Assembly (NCBI GenBank): GCA_946558465.1
Contig: CAMNTM010000001.1
Span: 62,001 to 126,000 of the forward strand
DNA length: 64,000 nucleotides
Direction of reading: 5' to 3'
Source: an uncultured Lachnospiraceae bacterium
GTDB taxonomy: Bacteria > Bacillota > Clostridia > Lachnospirales > Lachnospiraceae
Shown: positions 1 through 8,012 of the stretch, in pieces
How positions within the stretch are numbered: position 1 is the first letter of the stretch
How the letters are laid out: every line of letters starts with the position of its first letter
Position numbers and translations under genes: made by a program
The notes under the pieces: model-generated
What the model was told of the DNA's origin: nothing
The model's input: only the letters and a program-made list of their open reading frames with translations
Database searches by the model: none

Positions 1-119
1 TTCTCACCGATTAACGCCATTACTTCACCGGATTTAAGATTAAAGTCTACATGATCCAGCGCAAGTGTTCCCGGAAACTGCTTCACAATCTGTTTCATGT
101 TCAATAGATACTCTGCCAT
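1..119 (-). CDS. Sugar ABC transporter ATP-binding protein, N-terminal fragment (runs off window)
   Basis: The first 39 codons of a minus-strand gene leave the window at base 1. The start ATG at 119 follows an AGGAGG ribosome site. The visible residues ([20 protein letters not shown], then a conserved run ending VMALIGE) match the start of RbsA/MglA-type double ABC ATPases just before Walker A. It lies downstream of the binding-protein gene at 190-1281 on the same strand, so it should energise import of the sugar that protein binds. Family is clear; substrate is not. Confidence 0.85.
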   Translation of the reverse strand, partial: MAEYLLNMKQIVKQFPGTLALDHVDFNLKSGEVMALIGE

Positions 120-138
120 GAGCTTCCTCCTTTTTTGA

Positions 139-164
139 AATTCCCCGCCATCCGGCGAGGAATT
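139..164 (-). terminator. Intercistronic hairpin between binding-protein and ATPase genes
   Basis: An 11-bp inverted repeat (AATTCCTCGCC / GGCGGGGAATT read on the minus strand) with a GGAT loop sits between the stop of the binding-protein gene and the ribosome site of the ATPase. No strong U-run follows directly, so it may protect the upstream message or partly attenuate rather than end transcription. The same arrangement occurs in the two other sugar ABC operons here. Confidence 0.6.
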
Positions 165-189
165 GTTTACGGCATTATTTCATTTTATC

Positions 190-1281
190 TTAGTACAGCT
201 TATCCAGGTACTCCTGTGCATCTTCCGGATAAACAATTGTTGTCTGCTCCTCTGTCTGCTCTGGATATGTATCGCTTCCCGGCTCCTTGCCGTCAGCTAT
301 CATAATTGCAACCTGAATTGTATCAAATCCCATCTTAAAGCAATCCTGTACACCAAGCGCCTGAATTACATCATCTCTCAAGTACTCTAAAGCACGTTTG
401 TCATGGTCCATGCCGACAAGTACAATCTCTCCTGCTTTTCCGGCATCTACAATTGCCTGAGCCGCACCAATAGGATTACTCATATTGTTACAGAAAATAC
501 CTTTCAAATCAGGATATTTCTGAAGAAAGCCTTCGGTAAATGTCAATGAGTTTTCTACAGAGTCGTTATCATTCTGAATCTCTACTACTTCAATGTCCGG
601 ATATTTCTCCATTACATCCTTAAAACCTGCAATACGATCCTCATGACAAGGAGCTCCGATTGTTCCTGCCAGCGCTGCTACCTGTCCCTTATAGTCAATC
701 TTCTCCGCAAGAATCTCTGCAAGGTCGGCACCGTCCTGATAGTTATGTGTGTTTCCTACGTATGCGATACGCTTGCAGCCGTCTTCCTTTGTAGCATCTG
801 AGCTTGAGAATGTCATAATCTTATTTCCCTGGTCAATCAGATTATTGATCGTCGGGGTAACAATCTCAATATCATTTACATCTACTCCGATTACATCAAA
901 ATCACGTCCTGCCGCCTCTTCCAGCCTGTTCACCTGATCAATTGCATCCGGTGCCGGCGGTGCGACATACTCGTAATTAATCGTAATACCTTTCTCTGCA
1001 TACTGTTTCTGCGCTTCCTCAAGACCCAGGCCTACTGCATCCCACCATGCATGAACCAGCTTGTATGTAAAATAGAAGTTGTACTCCTTCTTCTCCGGCT
1101 CATAGTCGCCTAATACAAGCTCAGAACCCTCGTCCTCTTTTAACTCGATTGCACCTTCCGTACCTTTGGACTCCTCTTTTTTCTCAGCATCACCGCCGGA
1201 TCCGCCTGAGCCTCCGCAGCCAACAGCAAGCCCTGCAACCATTGCCGCACACAGCAGCATACTAACGACTTTCTTTTTCAT
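190..1281 (-). CDS. Sugar ABC transporter substrate-binding lipoprotein
   Basis: A 363-residue type I periplasmic binding protein of the ribose/rhizopine-binding family. The N-terminus is a lipoprotein signal peptide (MKKKVVSMLLCAAMVAGLAV then GC, lipobox cysteine at about residue 22), followed by a low-complexity Gly/Ser/Glu linker that tethers the mature protein to the outer face of the membrane. The body alternates beta strands and helices with family-typical segments such as DVIGVDVNDIEIVTPTINN and GIFCNNMSNPIGAAQAIVDA. It is the first gene of an importer whose ATPase starts at 119. The TTTCG-rich region upstream is the likely control site. The ligand cannot be read from sequence; the adjacent BMC operon suggests a sugar or polyol feeding that pathway. 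Confidence 0.9.
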   Translation of the reverse strand: MKKKVVSMLLCAAMVAGLAVGCGGSGGSGGDAEKKEESKGTEGAIELKEDEGSELVLGDYEPEKKEYNFYFTYKLVHAWWDAVGLGLEEAQKQYAEKGITINYEYVAPPAPDAIDQVNRLEEAAGRDFDVIGVDVNDIEIVTPTINNLIDQGNKIMTFSSSDATKEDGCKRIAYVGNTHNYQDGADLAEILAEKIDYKGQVAALAGTIGAPCHEDRIAGFKDVMEKYPDIEVVEIQNDNDSVENSLTFTEGFLQKYPDLKGIFCNNMSNPIGAAQAIVDAGKAGEIVLVGMDHDKRALEYLRDDVIQALGVQDCFKMGFDTIQVAIMIADGKEPGSDTYPEQTEEQTTIVYPEDAQEYLDKLY

Positions 1282-1305
1282 GTTTTTTGTCCCTCCTTGT
1301 TTTTT

Positions 1306-1450
1306 GTTTCGAATCGTTTGTTACGTTCGAAATATTTTATATTGTTTTATGTGTCGTTTATGGTTTTATTTTATCCATTAATCTTTTATTTGTCAATATA
1401 TGTTTCGTTTATTGAAAATATATTATTTCGTTATTGTTTCGTTTATTGAA
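1306..1450 (-). promoter_or_regulatory. TTTCG-rich upstream region with repeated operator-like motifs
   Basis: The region before the binding-protein gene contains GTTTCGAATCGTTT (1306-1319), a nearby TTCGAAA that makes an inverted TTTCGAA pair, and two exact copies of TGTTTCGTTTATTGAA (1401-1416 and 1435-1450). Repeated TTTCG cores are typical of DeoR-type regulator sites, but no DeoR protein is encoded in this window. GTTTCGAAT recurs upstream of the BMC operon (6937) and, inverted, at 20672-20681. Confidence 0.5.
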
Positions 1451-1490
1451 TTGGGGACGGGGTATTTCTCAAAATACCCCGTCCCCAATT
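1449..1490. repeat. GGGGACGGGG palindrome, copy 1
   Basis: A near-perfect palindrome with arms AATTGGGGACGGGGTATTT and the reverse complement around a short centre. It is one of five copies in the window (others near 7046, 7959, 17255, 29060). This copy overlaps the 3' end of the alcohol dehydrogenase gene and supplies its last codons and stop. On either strand it would form a strong RNA hairpin. The layout resembles REP/REPIN-type dispersed palindromes. Confidence 0.9.
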
Positions 1491-2644
1491 CCTAAAGCCC
1501 TGTGATAGACTTCAATTACCTGTTGTTTCGTCGGCATCTGATAATTATCCTGCATGCAGGAGTCTTTCATCGCCGTTTCAGCCAGAGCTTCGAAATCCCA
1601 TTTTTCCACTTTCAGCTCCTGTAAATTTTTCGGAAGACCCACCCTGCAGGACAAGCTTCTGATGAATTCTGCACATTTCTCTGCTTCTCTTTCACCTGTC
1701 AGTCCTTCCGTGCCTGACAGACCTAATGCTTTTGCTATCCTCCGGAATCTCTCTCCTATTCCCGGCAGGCGCCCGTTAAATTCCATAACATAAGGCAGCA
1801 GTACCGCATTACATATCCCATGAGGAAGGTTCAGCATTCCGCCCATCGCATGTGCCATCGCATGCACCATACCGAGTCCGGCATTGGAAAATGCCATTCC
1901 GGCCGTATACTCTGCATAGGACATCATCTCTCTTGCCTTAACATCACTGCCGTCTTCAAACGCCAGCGGAAGATAATCCTTAATCGCTGTAATCGCCCAT
2001 AATGCATCTTTATCTGTAATCGGTGCAGCTCTTTTCGCAAGAACTGCTTCGATGGCATGAGTCATCGCATCCATCCCGGTAGCTGCTGTAAGCCCTTTCG
2101 GCATTGTCATACAGAAATCCACATCATTTACGGCAATACTCACCATACAATTAGGATCTACCATGCACATCTTCGAATGCTCCGAAGGATTTGTTACAAT
2201 ATAAAATGCCGTAACTTCTGAGCCTGTGCCTGCAGTTGTGTTGACCGCCACAATCGGAATCCCTTTTTTAGAGGATTTATTAACACCCTCGTAATCCTCT
2301 ACATTTCCGCCATTTGCCATCACAATACTGACCGCTTTTGCAGTATCAATTGCCGACCCTCCCCCGACTGCCGCCAGGAAATCTACCTGAAGCGTCTTTG
2401 CCGCATGCAGGCATTCATTTACAATCTCAATTGTCGGATTAGGCTGTACAAGGTAATATATTGCATACTCTGCCCCGGCCTCCAGAATCCGGTTTCCTAC
2501 CCGCTTTGCTGCCCCGCTTTTATATAAAAATTCGTCGGTAATAATCAGCCCTCTTTTTACTCCTCTTTTTTTCAACTCAGGAGGAAGAAGTGCAATCGAG
2601 CCCCTTCCAAAGAGACTGACCTCTACTGCATGATAATTTTCCAT
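1469..2644 (-). CDS. Iron-containing alcohol dehydrogenase (lactaldehyde/propanal reductase, FucO/PduQ type)
   Basis: A 391-residue group III alcohol dehydrogenase that would reduce lactaldehyde, propanal or glycolaldehyde to the alcohol and regenerate NAD+ for the neighbouring aldehyde dehydrogenase. The N-terminal half carries the nucleotide site GGGSAID (about 94-100) and the TTAGTGSE segment. The expected iron ligands are visible as Asp192 and His196 (GMDAMTH), His261 and His275 (NLPHG), matching the spacing known for FucO. It is the last gene of the BMC operon, 33 nt after the vertex-protein gene. It shows no obvious encapsulation helix. The last residues (IGDGVF) come from the palindrome at 1449-1490, so the natural end was probably a few residues earlier. 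Confidence 0.92.
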   Translation of the reverse strand: MENYHAVEVSLFGRGSIALLPPELKKRGVKRGLIITDEFLYKSGAAKRVGNRILEAGAEYAIYYLVQPNPTIEIVNECLHAAKTLQVDFLAAVGGGSAIDTAKAVSIVMANGGNVEDYEGVNKSSKKGIPIVAVNTTAGTGSEVTAFYIVTNPSEHSKMCMVDPNCMVSIAVNDVDFCMTMPKGLTAATGMDAMTHAIEAVLAKRAAPITDKDALWAITAIKDYLPLAFEDGSDVKAREMMSYAEYTAGMAFSNAGLGMVHAMAHAMGGMLNLPHGICNAVLLPYVMEFNGRLPGIGERFRRIAKALGLSGTEGLTGEREAEKCAEFIRSLSCRVGLPKNLQELKVEKWDFEALAETAMKDSCMQDNYQMPTKQQVIEVYHRALGIGDGVF

Positions 2645-2677
2645 CTTTTACACCTCACTTATCCTAGAAGCCGGCAC

Positions 2678-2938
2678 CTATTTCCCCTCCTGGGGCGGAA
2701 AATCAACAATTCCCACAACATATGCATCAATTGGGGCTGGTTTATCAAGTGCATGCTGAGTCGTGTTGTCTGTCGTAACCAGCACCAGCTCACCAATTCC
2801 TGCACCAATACTGTCTGCCGCTACTATAATGTCCTTTTTATTTCCGTAGCAGGGCTCAACAAGGAGAAGCTTAAACCCTACCAGATTGCTGCATTTTCTT
2901 GTGGAAACTACAGTCCCCTTTATTGTTCCTAAAATCAT
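2678..2938 (-). CDS. BMC vertex protein, EutN/CcmL family (BMC-P)
   Basis: A small pentamer-forming protein that caps the vertices of a bacterial microcompartment. The start MILGTIKG at 2938 is preferred over an upstream in-frame ATG because an AAAGGAAG site precedes it and its ATG overlaps the PduL stop (ATGA). This gives 86 residues, normal for the family. Typical features are the GTVVSTRK strand, the GFKLLLVEP segment and GAGIGELVLVTT near the pore face. It is the only BMC-P gene in the locus, which suffices for a closed icosahedral shell. Confidence 0.95.
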   Translation of the reverse strand: MILGTIKGTVVSTRKCSNLVGFKLLLVEPCYGNKKDIIVAADSIGAGIGELVLVTTDNTTQHALDKPAPIDAYVVGIVDFPPQEGK

Positions 2939-3591
2939 ATGGACTCTTCCTTTCTTATGCTCACCCACTGCCCCTGCACGAGTAAAAATGCATTTGCATC
3001 ATCTGTATCAACATGAAAATCCAGCCTGGCGGCGTCACTTACGCGAATCGTAACCTGTTTGAGCATTCCGCCTTTATCACCAGGAACTAAGACATTTACC
3101 TTATCTCGGTCCGAGACCTTAAACCACTTTGCATCTGCCGGTGTCATGTGGATGTGCCTGTCAGCTGCAATAACACCTTCCTGAAGTGTAATTTCTCCTT
3201 TTGGCCCTCTAAGAGAAATCCCCGGCGTTCCTTTTATGTCACCCGATGTCCTGACAGGCGGCCGGATTCCAAGCACCCTCCCGTCACTGGACGAAATCTC
3301 AACTTGTGTGTGCTCTCTTTCAGGCCCAAGGATCCTAACCTTTTCAATACACCCCTTCGGTCCAAGTAGTGATACCTGCTCCCGGCAGGCAAACTGCCCC
3401 CGCTGGCTCAAAGGCTTATACGGGGTCAGCTCATACCCTCCGCCAAATAACAGCTCCACATGCTCCCTTGTCAGGTGGACATGCCGGGCCGAAATTCCGA
3501 CCGGAACCTGAAATGGATCTTCGCTTAGTCTTTTCCAGTTACTTACTATCAGTGATACTATCTTTTCAATCCGTTCCTCTCTGTCCGCCAT
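2935..3591 (-). CDS. pduL: Phosphate propanoyltransferase PduL
   Basis: A 218-residue PduL-type phosphotransacylase that converts the acyl-CoA made by the aldehyde dehydrogenase into acyl-phosphate and recycles CoA inside the shell. Two repeated metal-binding motifs are visible: VPVGISARHVHLT near residue 30 and RHIHMTPADA in the second half, which supply the zinc-binding histidines. The first ~22 residues (REERIEKIVSLIVSNW) form an amphipathic helix of the kind that acts as an encapsulation peptide. It overlaps the BMC-P gene by 4 nt and follows the BMC-H gene, so it is translated within the shell operon. The native acyl group (propionyl, lactyl or glycolyl) is not decided by sequence. Confidence 0.95.
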   Translation of the reverse strand: MADREERIEKIVSLIVSNWKRLSEDPFQVPVGISARHVHLTREHVELLFGGGYELTPYKPLSQRGQFACREQVSLLGPKGCIEKVRILGPEREHTQVEISSSDGRVLGIRPPVRTSGDIKGTPGISLRGPKGEITLQEGVIAADRHIHMTPADAKWFKVSDRDKVNVLVPGDKGGMLKQVTIRVSDAARLDFHVDTDDANAFLLVQGQWVSIRKEESI

Positions 3592-3633
3592 CTTAGCTTT
3601 CCACCCTCTTCATACAAGAGGATACTACCTCCT

Positions 3634-3936
3634 CTACTTAATATACGGAAGAATATCTCCAACAGAAATATGAGGTCTTGGGATTACATGCGCCGCTACA
3701 AGCTCACCGATTCTGGAGGCCGCTTCCTGTCCTGCCTCAGTTGCAGCCTTTACTGCACCTACATCTCCCTGAACCATAACGGTTACCAGTCCGGAACCGA
3801 TTTTTTCTGTTCCGACAAGCTCTACATCTGCCGATTTCAGCATTGCATCTGCCGCCTCAATAGATGCCGTCAAGCCTCTTGTCTCAATCATTCCTAATGC
3901 AAGCATTCCCTTTCTTGTTACATTTGCTTCTGCCAT
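3634..3936 (-). CDS. BMC hexameric shell protein (BMC-H, PduA/EutM type)
   Basis: A 100-residue single-domain shell protein that tiles the facets of the microcompartment. The start [21 protein letters not shown] and the middle [20 protein letters not shown] are standard for the family. The C-terminus is short ([11 protein letters not shown]). It overlaps the preceding tandem-domain shell gene by 19 bp. Only one BMC-H gene is present, unlike the several paralogues of classical pdu or eut loci, so this shell should have low facet complexity. Confidence 0.96.
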   Translation of the reverse strand: MAEANVTRKGMLALGMIETRGLTASIEAADAMLKSADVELVGTEKIGSGLVTVMVQGDVGAVKAATEAGQEAASRIGELVAAHVIPRPHISVGDILPYIK

Positions 3937-4577
3937 AGTATGTTTCCTCCTTTAATTTTTTTATGGATATAATTGTTATTTAAAACCTTTATAATTTCCG
4001 GATGTGGATTGTGAATTGCTATCGCCGTCTTAATGTTGTACTTTCCCACAATCCGTTCCGCTTCACGTGCTGCCTGGACCGCCGCTTCTACTTCCGATGT
4101 TCTGCCCTGCAGGATGATATAGCACATACGCCCTCCAAGCCTCTTCTGGCAGTCCAGAATATCTACATCAGCAGCTTTCAGCGCTCTGTCTAATACGATT
4201 ACAGTATTTGTAAAATAATTAATCTCCAGAACTCCGATAGAACCCTTCTTTTCTTCCAGATTATCTTCTTTTAATCTGATTTTGGATATTCGGGACAAAC
4301 TTCTGGTTCCGCTTTCCGGACGCTCGATAACTTCTGCAAGTACTTCTCCAGGTCCCTCAAGCATAAGCGCTGCTGCCTCAGCATATTTACACGCTGTTCT
4401 GACATCTTCCGTACCGCCTTCAAACTTCGCCTGCGACGTAAGCGGAATAAATGCATCTGCATCTTTGGAGTTAATGGTATCTATGCCAATAATCTTTATC
4501 TCGGCTGCTTTGCACGCCTTATCCATCACATAAAGCACAGCTGCATAACCAGCACATTCTAAAAAACCTATTGCCAT
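3918..4577 (-). CDS. BMC tandem-domain shell protein (BMC-T)
   Basis: A 219-residue protein with two BMC folds: domain 1 at about 1-90 ([19 protein letters not shown]) and domain 2 at about 112-200 ([20 protein letters not shown]), joined by a charged linker. It would form pseudohexameric trimers in the shell facets, often serving as the larger gated pore. The N-terminal domain lacks an obvious CxxC iron-sulfur motif like that of PduT-type pores. The coding region runs 19 bp into the BMC-H gene. The ribosome site AAGGAGG lies somewhat far from the ATG (about 12 nt). Family assignment is sure; pore specificity is not. Confidence 0.93.
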   Translation of the reverse strand: MAIGFLECAGYAAVLYVMDKACKAAEIKIIGIDTINSKDADAFIPLTSQAKFEGGTEDVRTACKYAEAAALMLEGPGEVLAEVIERPESGTRSLSRISKIRLKEDNLEEKKGSIGVLEINYFTNTVIVLDRALKAADVDILDCQKRLGGRMCYIILQGRTSEVEAAVQAAREAERIVGKYNIKTAIAIHNPHPEIIKVLNNNYIHKKIKGGNILWQKQM

Positions 4578-4594
4578 CTAAACCACACACCTCC

Positions 4595-6022
4595 TTATAT
4601 AATCCTCAGTCCGCCCTCCGCAAGCATACATCTTCGTTTTCTTGTAAAGCTTCTTGCACAGGTCAGCCCTTCTCCTGTAGGTCCGGCGATTGTCATCGTT
4701 GTATGCCCTTCACCGCCGATGCCGACTCCCTTTAAGGTCGCCCCGTTTTTTGTGTATATAGTAGTTTCTATTTCCTTTCCAAAATAAGTCATATGGTCAA
4801 CATTTTTGGAAAATATAGAAGCAGTATGTCTGTTGCCTGCTTCCGCCTTTACCGCGGCTCTTACACACTCATCAAAGCTTCTGCATCTTACAATCGGAAG
4901 TACAGGCATGAGCTGCTCCACCTGGACAAATGGATGATTTTCATCTGTATCACAGATTAGAAGCCGTGTATTCCTGCAGCCGCATACCCCAATTTCTTTT
5001 AGAAAAAGTGCTGCATCCTTTCCGACCCATTTTTTATTTATCTGATATGTACCATCCTTATTTATCATGGCAAGCTCAGTAATTTTATTAAGCTCATCAG
5101 GACTTAACAGATATGCGCCCTCTTTTTCCATTTCTGAAATAAGCTTATCAGCCGCATCCTCCATGACAAATACTTCCTTTTCTGCCAGACAAAGCAGATT
5201 ATTATCGAAGGACGCTCCTCTGTAAATTTCCTTTGCTGCCAGCAAAATATCGGCCGTATCATCTACAATTACCGGCGGATTCCCTGCACCTGCTCCGATC
5301 GTCTTTTTCCCGGAGCGCAGCAATGCATTTACCATTCCCATTCCTCCGGTTCCTGCCATCAGACGTATCTTAGGACTTGCAGTAAGTACATTGACCGCCT
5401 CCATCATCGGCTCCTCCTGCATCGTAATCAAATTCTTAGGACCGCCGTTTTCGACAATCGTTTTATGCAGCAGCTTCAAACAATATGCACAGCACTTTTT
5501 TGCTCCGGGATGTACATTAAATACAACAGCATTCCCCCCTGCAATCATACTGATTGTGTTATTGATAATCGTCTCTGTCGGATTTGTTGACGGTGTAATT
5601 GCTCCTATCACTCCAAACGGAGCACATTCCTCTATCATCAATCCAGCATCTCCTGAAACGGCATCCGTTGTAAGACATTCCACGCCCGGTGTTTTCCTTA
5701 TTACGGCCAGGTGCTTCTGTACCTTATCCTCATAACGCCCCATCCCGGTCTCATCACGTACCATCTTTGCCAATTCTTCAGCATGCTTCTCTGCTGTAAC
5801 TCGAATCGCCTCTATAATCCGGCGTCTGTCCTCAAGCCTATAATTATTTACCCAATCCCGCTGTGCCAGATACGCTGCATCTATAGCTTCCTTTACACAT
5901 TTAAACACTCCGCAGTCTCCGCCGGAAACGGGAGGACGGCTTACCCTGCTAAGCTTTTTTACATCTATATTCTCCAGTACCTGCTGTACAATAAGCTGTA
6001 TTTCTTCTGCTTTTAATTCCAT
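4595..6022 (-). CDS. CoA-acylating aldehyde dehydrogenase (PduP/EutE type), BMC-targeted
   Basis: A 475-residue aldehyde dehydrogenase oxidising the aldehyde released by the aldolase to acyl-CoA with NAD+. The catalytic cysteine is Cys278 in SFDNNLLCLAEKEV; the NAD-binding segment GAITPSTNPTET and the GAGAGNPPV loop are typical of the PduP/EutE class. The first 20 residues (MELKAEEIQLIVQQVLENID) form an amphipathic helix matching known encapsulation peptides. The C-terminus has the GEGLTCARSFTRKRRC segment seen in BMC-associated members. Its start overlaps the aldolase gene by 10 bp, so the two are likely co-translated. Substrate could be lactaldehyde, glycolaldehyde or propanal. Confidence 0.95.
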   Translation of the reverse strand: MELKAEEIQLIVQQVLENIDVKKLSRVSRPPVSGGDCGVFKCVKEAIDAAYLAQRDWVNNYRLEDRRRIIEAIRVTAEKHAEELAKMVRDETGMGRYEDKVQKHLAVIRKTPGVECLTTDAVSGDAGLMIEECAPFGVIGAITPSTNPTETIINNTISMIAGGNAVVFNVHPGAKKCCAYCLKLLHKTIVENGGPKNLITMQEEPMMEAVNVLTASPKIRLMAGTGGMGMVNALLRSGKKTIGAGAGNPPVIVDDTADILLAAKEIYRGASFDNNLLCLAEKEVFVMEDAADKLISEMEKEGAYLLSPDELNKITELAMINKDGTYQINKKWVGKDAALFLKEIGVCGCRNTRLLICDTDENHPFVQVEQLMPVLPIVRCRSFDECVRAAVKAEAGNRHTASIFSKNVDHMTYFGKEIETTIYTKNGATLKGVGIGGEGHTTMTIAGPTGEGLTCARSFTRKRRCMLAEGGLRII

Positions 6023-6921
6023 CCTGTTTCCTCCTGCCTCAGCTCCTCTATCACTCTTCTTACGACCTCGGTCATAAGCTCATCCTTCGGTTTCACAATA
6101 GGAGTCACTCCTTTTAACGGCGGCAGTTCCTCGTCAGGCTTAGAAGCTCCAATTCTCATAAGCTCCACCGGTTCGGCCGGCCTCACGTCATCTGAGGTCA
6201 CAATATCCCGGTTATTCGTCTCACATGCTGCACACGGCGGGATGCCTCCGCTTGTCACTCCAAGCTTCTTACGAATATCCAGAAGCTTACTCACCTGGCT
6301 GCAGGACAAAACATTCTGTCTTCCAATAACATTTCCGGTATACATTAAAATCGTCGCATAATATTCAATTGATTCCAGCCGGTAGAAGGCCTGGTAGATG
6401 TCCTTCCCCCAGGTGAGCGCCCCATGATTTGCAAGCAGTACTCCGTTATGAGAATTTACAAACGGAGCAATTGAATCCGGAACCTCCTGTGTACCCGGCG
6501 TAGCATATTTAGCCACCGGAATAGAACCCAGACCCATAACTGCCTCTGTCAAAATTGCACTGTCCAGACTGATTCCCGCAATCGCAAAGCTGGTCGCCAC
6601 GGGAGGATGTGCATGAGTCACTGCCTGAAGCTCAGGATTCTCCTTGTAAACCCGAAGATGCATCTTAACCTCCGATGAAGGCTTCAGCTTCCCCATAAGA
6701 ACCTTCCCCTCCAAATCCATCTTGACGAGCATGTCCTGCGTCATAAAGCCCTTCGACACCCCTGTCGGGGTCGTCCATATTGTATTCGGTCCGGTTTTGC
6801 AGCTGATATTCCCATCATTGGCTGCCACAAACCCTTTATCGTACATACGCTTCCCGATATCAAGTATTGCCTTCTTCGCCTCAAAATCTGTCATATATTT
6901 TACACCTTGAAGCATAACCAT
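6013..6921 (-). CDS. Class II sugar-phosphate aldolase (fuculose/ribulose-phosphate type) with encapsulation tail
   Basis: A 302-residue zinc aldolase of the FucA/AraD family and the first gene of the BMC operon. It should cleave a ketose 1-phosphate to DHAP plus lactaldehyde or glycolaldehyde. Zinc ligands are visible as His103 and His105 (THAHPP) and His166 (ANHGAL); the catalytic glutamate is Glu84 (SSEVKMH). Residues ~1-215 are the aldolase fold. A linker rich in Pro/Glu follows, and residues ~279-298 (KDELMTEVVRRVIEELRQ) form an amphipathic helix like BMC encapsulation peptides, absent from ordinary FucA (about 215 residues). The start at 6921 follows AGGAGGTGAAACT. The tail marks it as the signature enzyme of this compartment. 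The exact sugar phosphate is uncertain. Confidence 0.93.
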   Translation of the reverse strand: MVMLQGVKYMTDFEAKKAILDIGKRMYDKGFVAANDGNISCKTGPNTIWTTPTGVSKGFMTQDMLVKMDLEGKVLMGKLKPSSEVKMHLRVYKENPELQAVTHAHPPVATSFAIAGISLDSAILTEAVMGLGSIPVAKYATPGTQEVPDSIAPFVNSHNGVLLANHGALTWGKDIYQAFYRLESIEYYATILMYTGNVIGRQNVLSCSQVSKLLDIRKKLGVTSGGIPPCAACETNNRDIVTSDDVRPAEPVELMRIGASKPDEELPPLKGVTPIVKPKDELMTEVVRRVIEELRQEETGWN

Positions 6922-6936
6922 ATAGTTTCACCTCCT

Positions 6937-7041
6937 GTTTCGAATTTGCAATTTGCATTTCGGTTATAACAATTTTATTTCTATTTTATTATTTTGTCAA
7001 TGTTTTATGTTACGTTTATTTCATTTTTATTTCGATTGAAA
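6937..7041. promoter_or_regulatory. Upstream region of the BMC operon with TTTCG motifs
   Basis: AT-rich DNA between the divergent aldolase and TPI-like genes. It contains GTTTCGAATTTGCAATTTGC at 6937 (the GTTTCGAAT core is shared with 1306 and, inverted, 20672) and further TTTCATTTTTATTTCGATTG repeats near 7018-7037. It probably holds the BMC operon promoter and its operators. I cannot assign -35/-10 boxes with confidence. Confidence 0.4.
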
Positions 7042-7045
7042 CATA

Positions 7046-7084
7046 TTGGGGGACGGGGTAAAATGAATTTTACCCCGTCCCCAA
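7046..7084. repeat. GGGGACGGGG palindrome, copy 2
   Basis: A palindrome with arms TTGGGGGACGGGGTAAAA and the reverse complement around TGAA. It lies between the divergent BMC operon and the TPI-like gene, the only copy here not placed just after a stop codon. Confidence 0.9.
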
Positions 7085-7148
7085 CCTTTACTCCTCCTTT
7101 ATTTTAAGCTATAATAAATTTAATATAACATACATTAAGGAGGCTGTT

Positions 7149-7931
7149 ATGAGCAAAAAATTATACTTTGGAAGTAACTTAAAGATGTACAAAACTATCA
7201 AGGATACTGTTGACTATCTCCAGGCACTAGTAGAAAATACTAAAGATATCAGCCGTGAAGAAATCGAATTATTCATTATCCCGTCTTACACTACCCTGGA
7301 AAGTGCAACCAAAAATATAGACCGCAATTATGTTAAGCTGGGTGCACAGAATATGTGCTGGGAGGATGAAGGACAGTTCACCGGCGAGATTTCTCCGGTT
7401 ATGCTTAAAGAATTAGGGCTCGACTTAGTTATGATCGGCCACTCAGAAAGAAGACATGTCTTTGGAGAGAGTGATATTGAAGAAAATAAAAAAGTGAAAG
7501 CCGCTCTAAATCACGGTTTCACTACTCTGCTGTGTATTGGAGAAACAGCCGAAGAGAAGAATTTCGGCATCAGCGCCGAGGTACTGCGGACACAGCTCAA
7601 GGTTGGTTTCCACGACGTACCGGCATCTCAGATTTCAAATATCTGGGTTGCCTATGAGCCGGTATGGTCTATCGGAGTAAATGGAACACCTGCTTCTGCT
7701 GATTATGCCGAGGAAATGCATAAGGTTATAAAAGGATGCTTAAGGGAAATTTTTGGAGATACTGCCGATACAATTCCGGTATTATACGGCGGGAGTGTAA
7801 ATCCGGGCAATGCTAATGAATTGATTGTCCAGCCTTCTATCGACGGACTCTTCACCGGACGCGCTGCATGGCAGGCAGATAAGTTTGACAAGCTGATCCG
7901 TGATGCAAAGGCTACATACGAAGCACAGTAA
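7149..7931 (+). CDS. Triosephosphate isomerase paralogue, possible tetrulose-phosphate isomerase (EryH/LerI-like)
   Basis: A 260-residue TIM-barrel isomerase of the triosephosphate isomerase family. Catalytic residues are conserved: Lys12 (SNLKMY), His98 (IGHSERR) and Glu170 (VAYEPVWSIG), with the phosphate loop YGGSVNPGN. The N-terminal SNLKMYKT and the WSIGVNGTPAS loop differ from the usual NWKMN and W-IGTG-A of housekeeping TpiA, which is the pattern seen in specialised paralogues. Homologues EryH and LerI act on tetrulose phosphates in tetritol pathways. The DhaK-type kinases, RpiB-type isomerase and TIM-barrel epimerase nearby support that role. A TATAAT box lies at 7110-7115 and AAGGAGG precedes the ATG. 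Plain TpiA activity remains possible. Confidence 0.85.
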   Translation: MSKKLYFGSNLKMYKTIKDTVDYLQALVENTKDISREEIELFIIPSYTTLESATKNIDRNYVKLGAQNMCWEDEGQFTGEISPVMLKELGLDLVMIGHSERRHVFGESDIEENKKVKAALNHGFTTLLCIGETAEEKNFGISAEVLRTQLKVGFHDVPASQISNIWVAYEPVWSIGVNGTPASADYAEEMHKVIKGCLREIFGDTADTIPVLYGGSVNPGNANELIVQPSIDGLFTGRAAWQADKFDKLIRDAKATYEAQ

Positions 7932-7936
7932 AAGTC

Positions 7937-8000
7937 AATTGGGGACAGGGCAAATATGAATTGGGGACGGGGTATTTTGAGAAATACCCCGTCCCCAATT
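7937..8000. repeat. GGGGACGGGG palindrome, copy 3, with adjoining half-copy
   Basis: A half-copy AATTGGGGACAGGGCAAAT at 7937 is followed by the full palindrome at 7959-8000. It fills the gap between the convergent TPI-like and bicupin genes, beginning 5 nt after one stop codon and 12 nt from the other. It would act as a two-way hairpin. The half-copy-plus-full arrangement recurs at 29042-29101. Confidence 0.9.
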
Positions 8001-8012
8001 CACGATTCAGCT

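Noticed and set aside
7149-7931. Housekeeping tpiA
   Set aside because: Altered N-terminal and loop motifs, location outside a glycolytic cluster and tetritol-type neighbours favour a paralogue; I keep ordinary activity only as an alternative.
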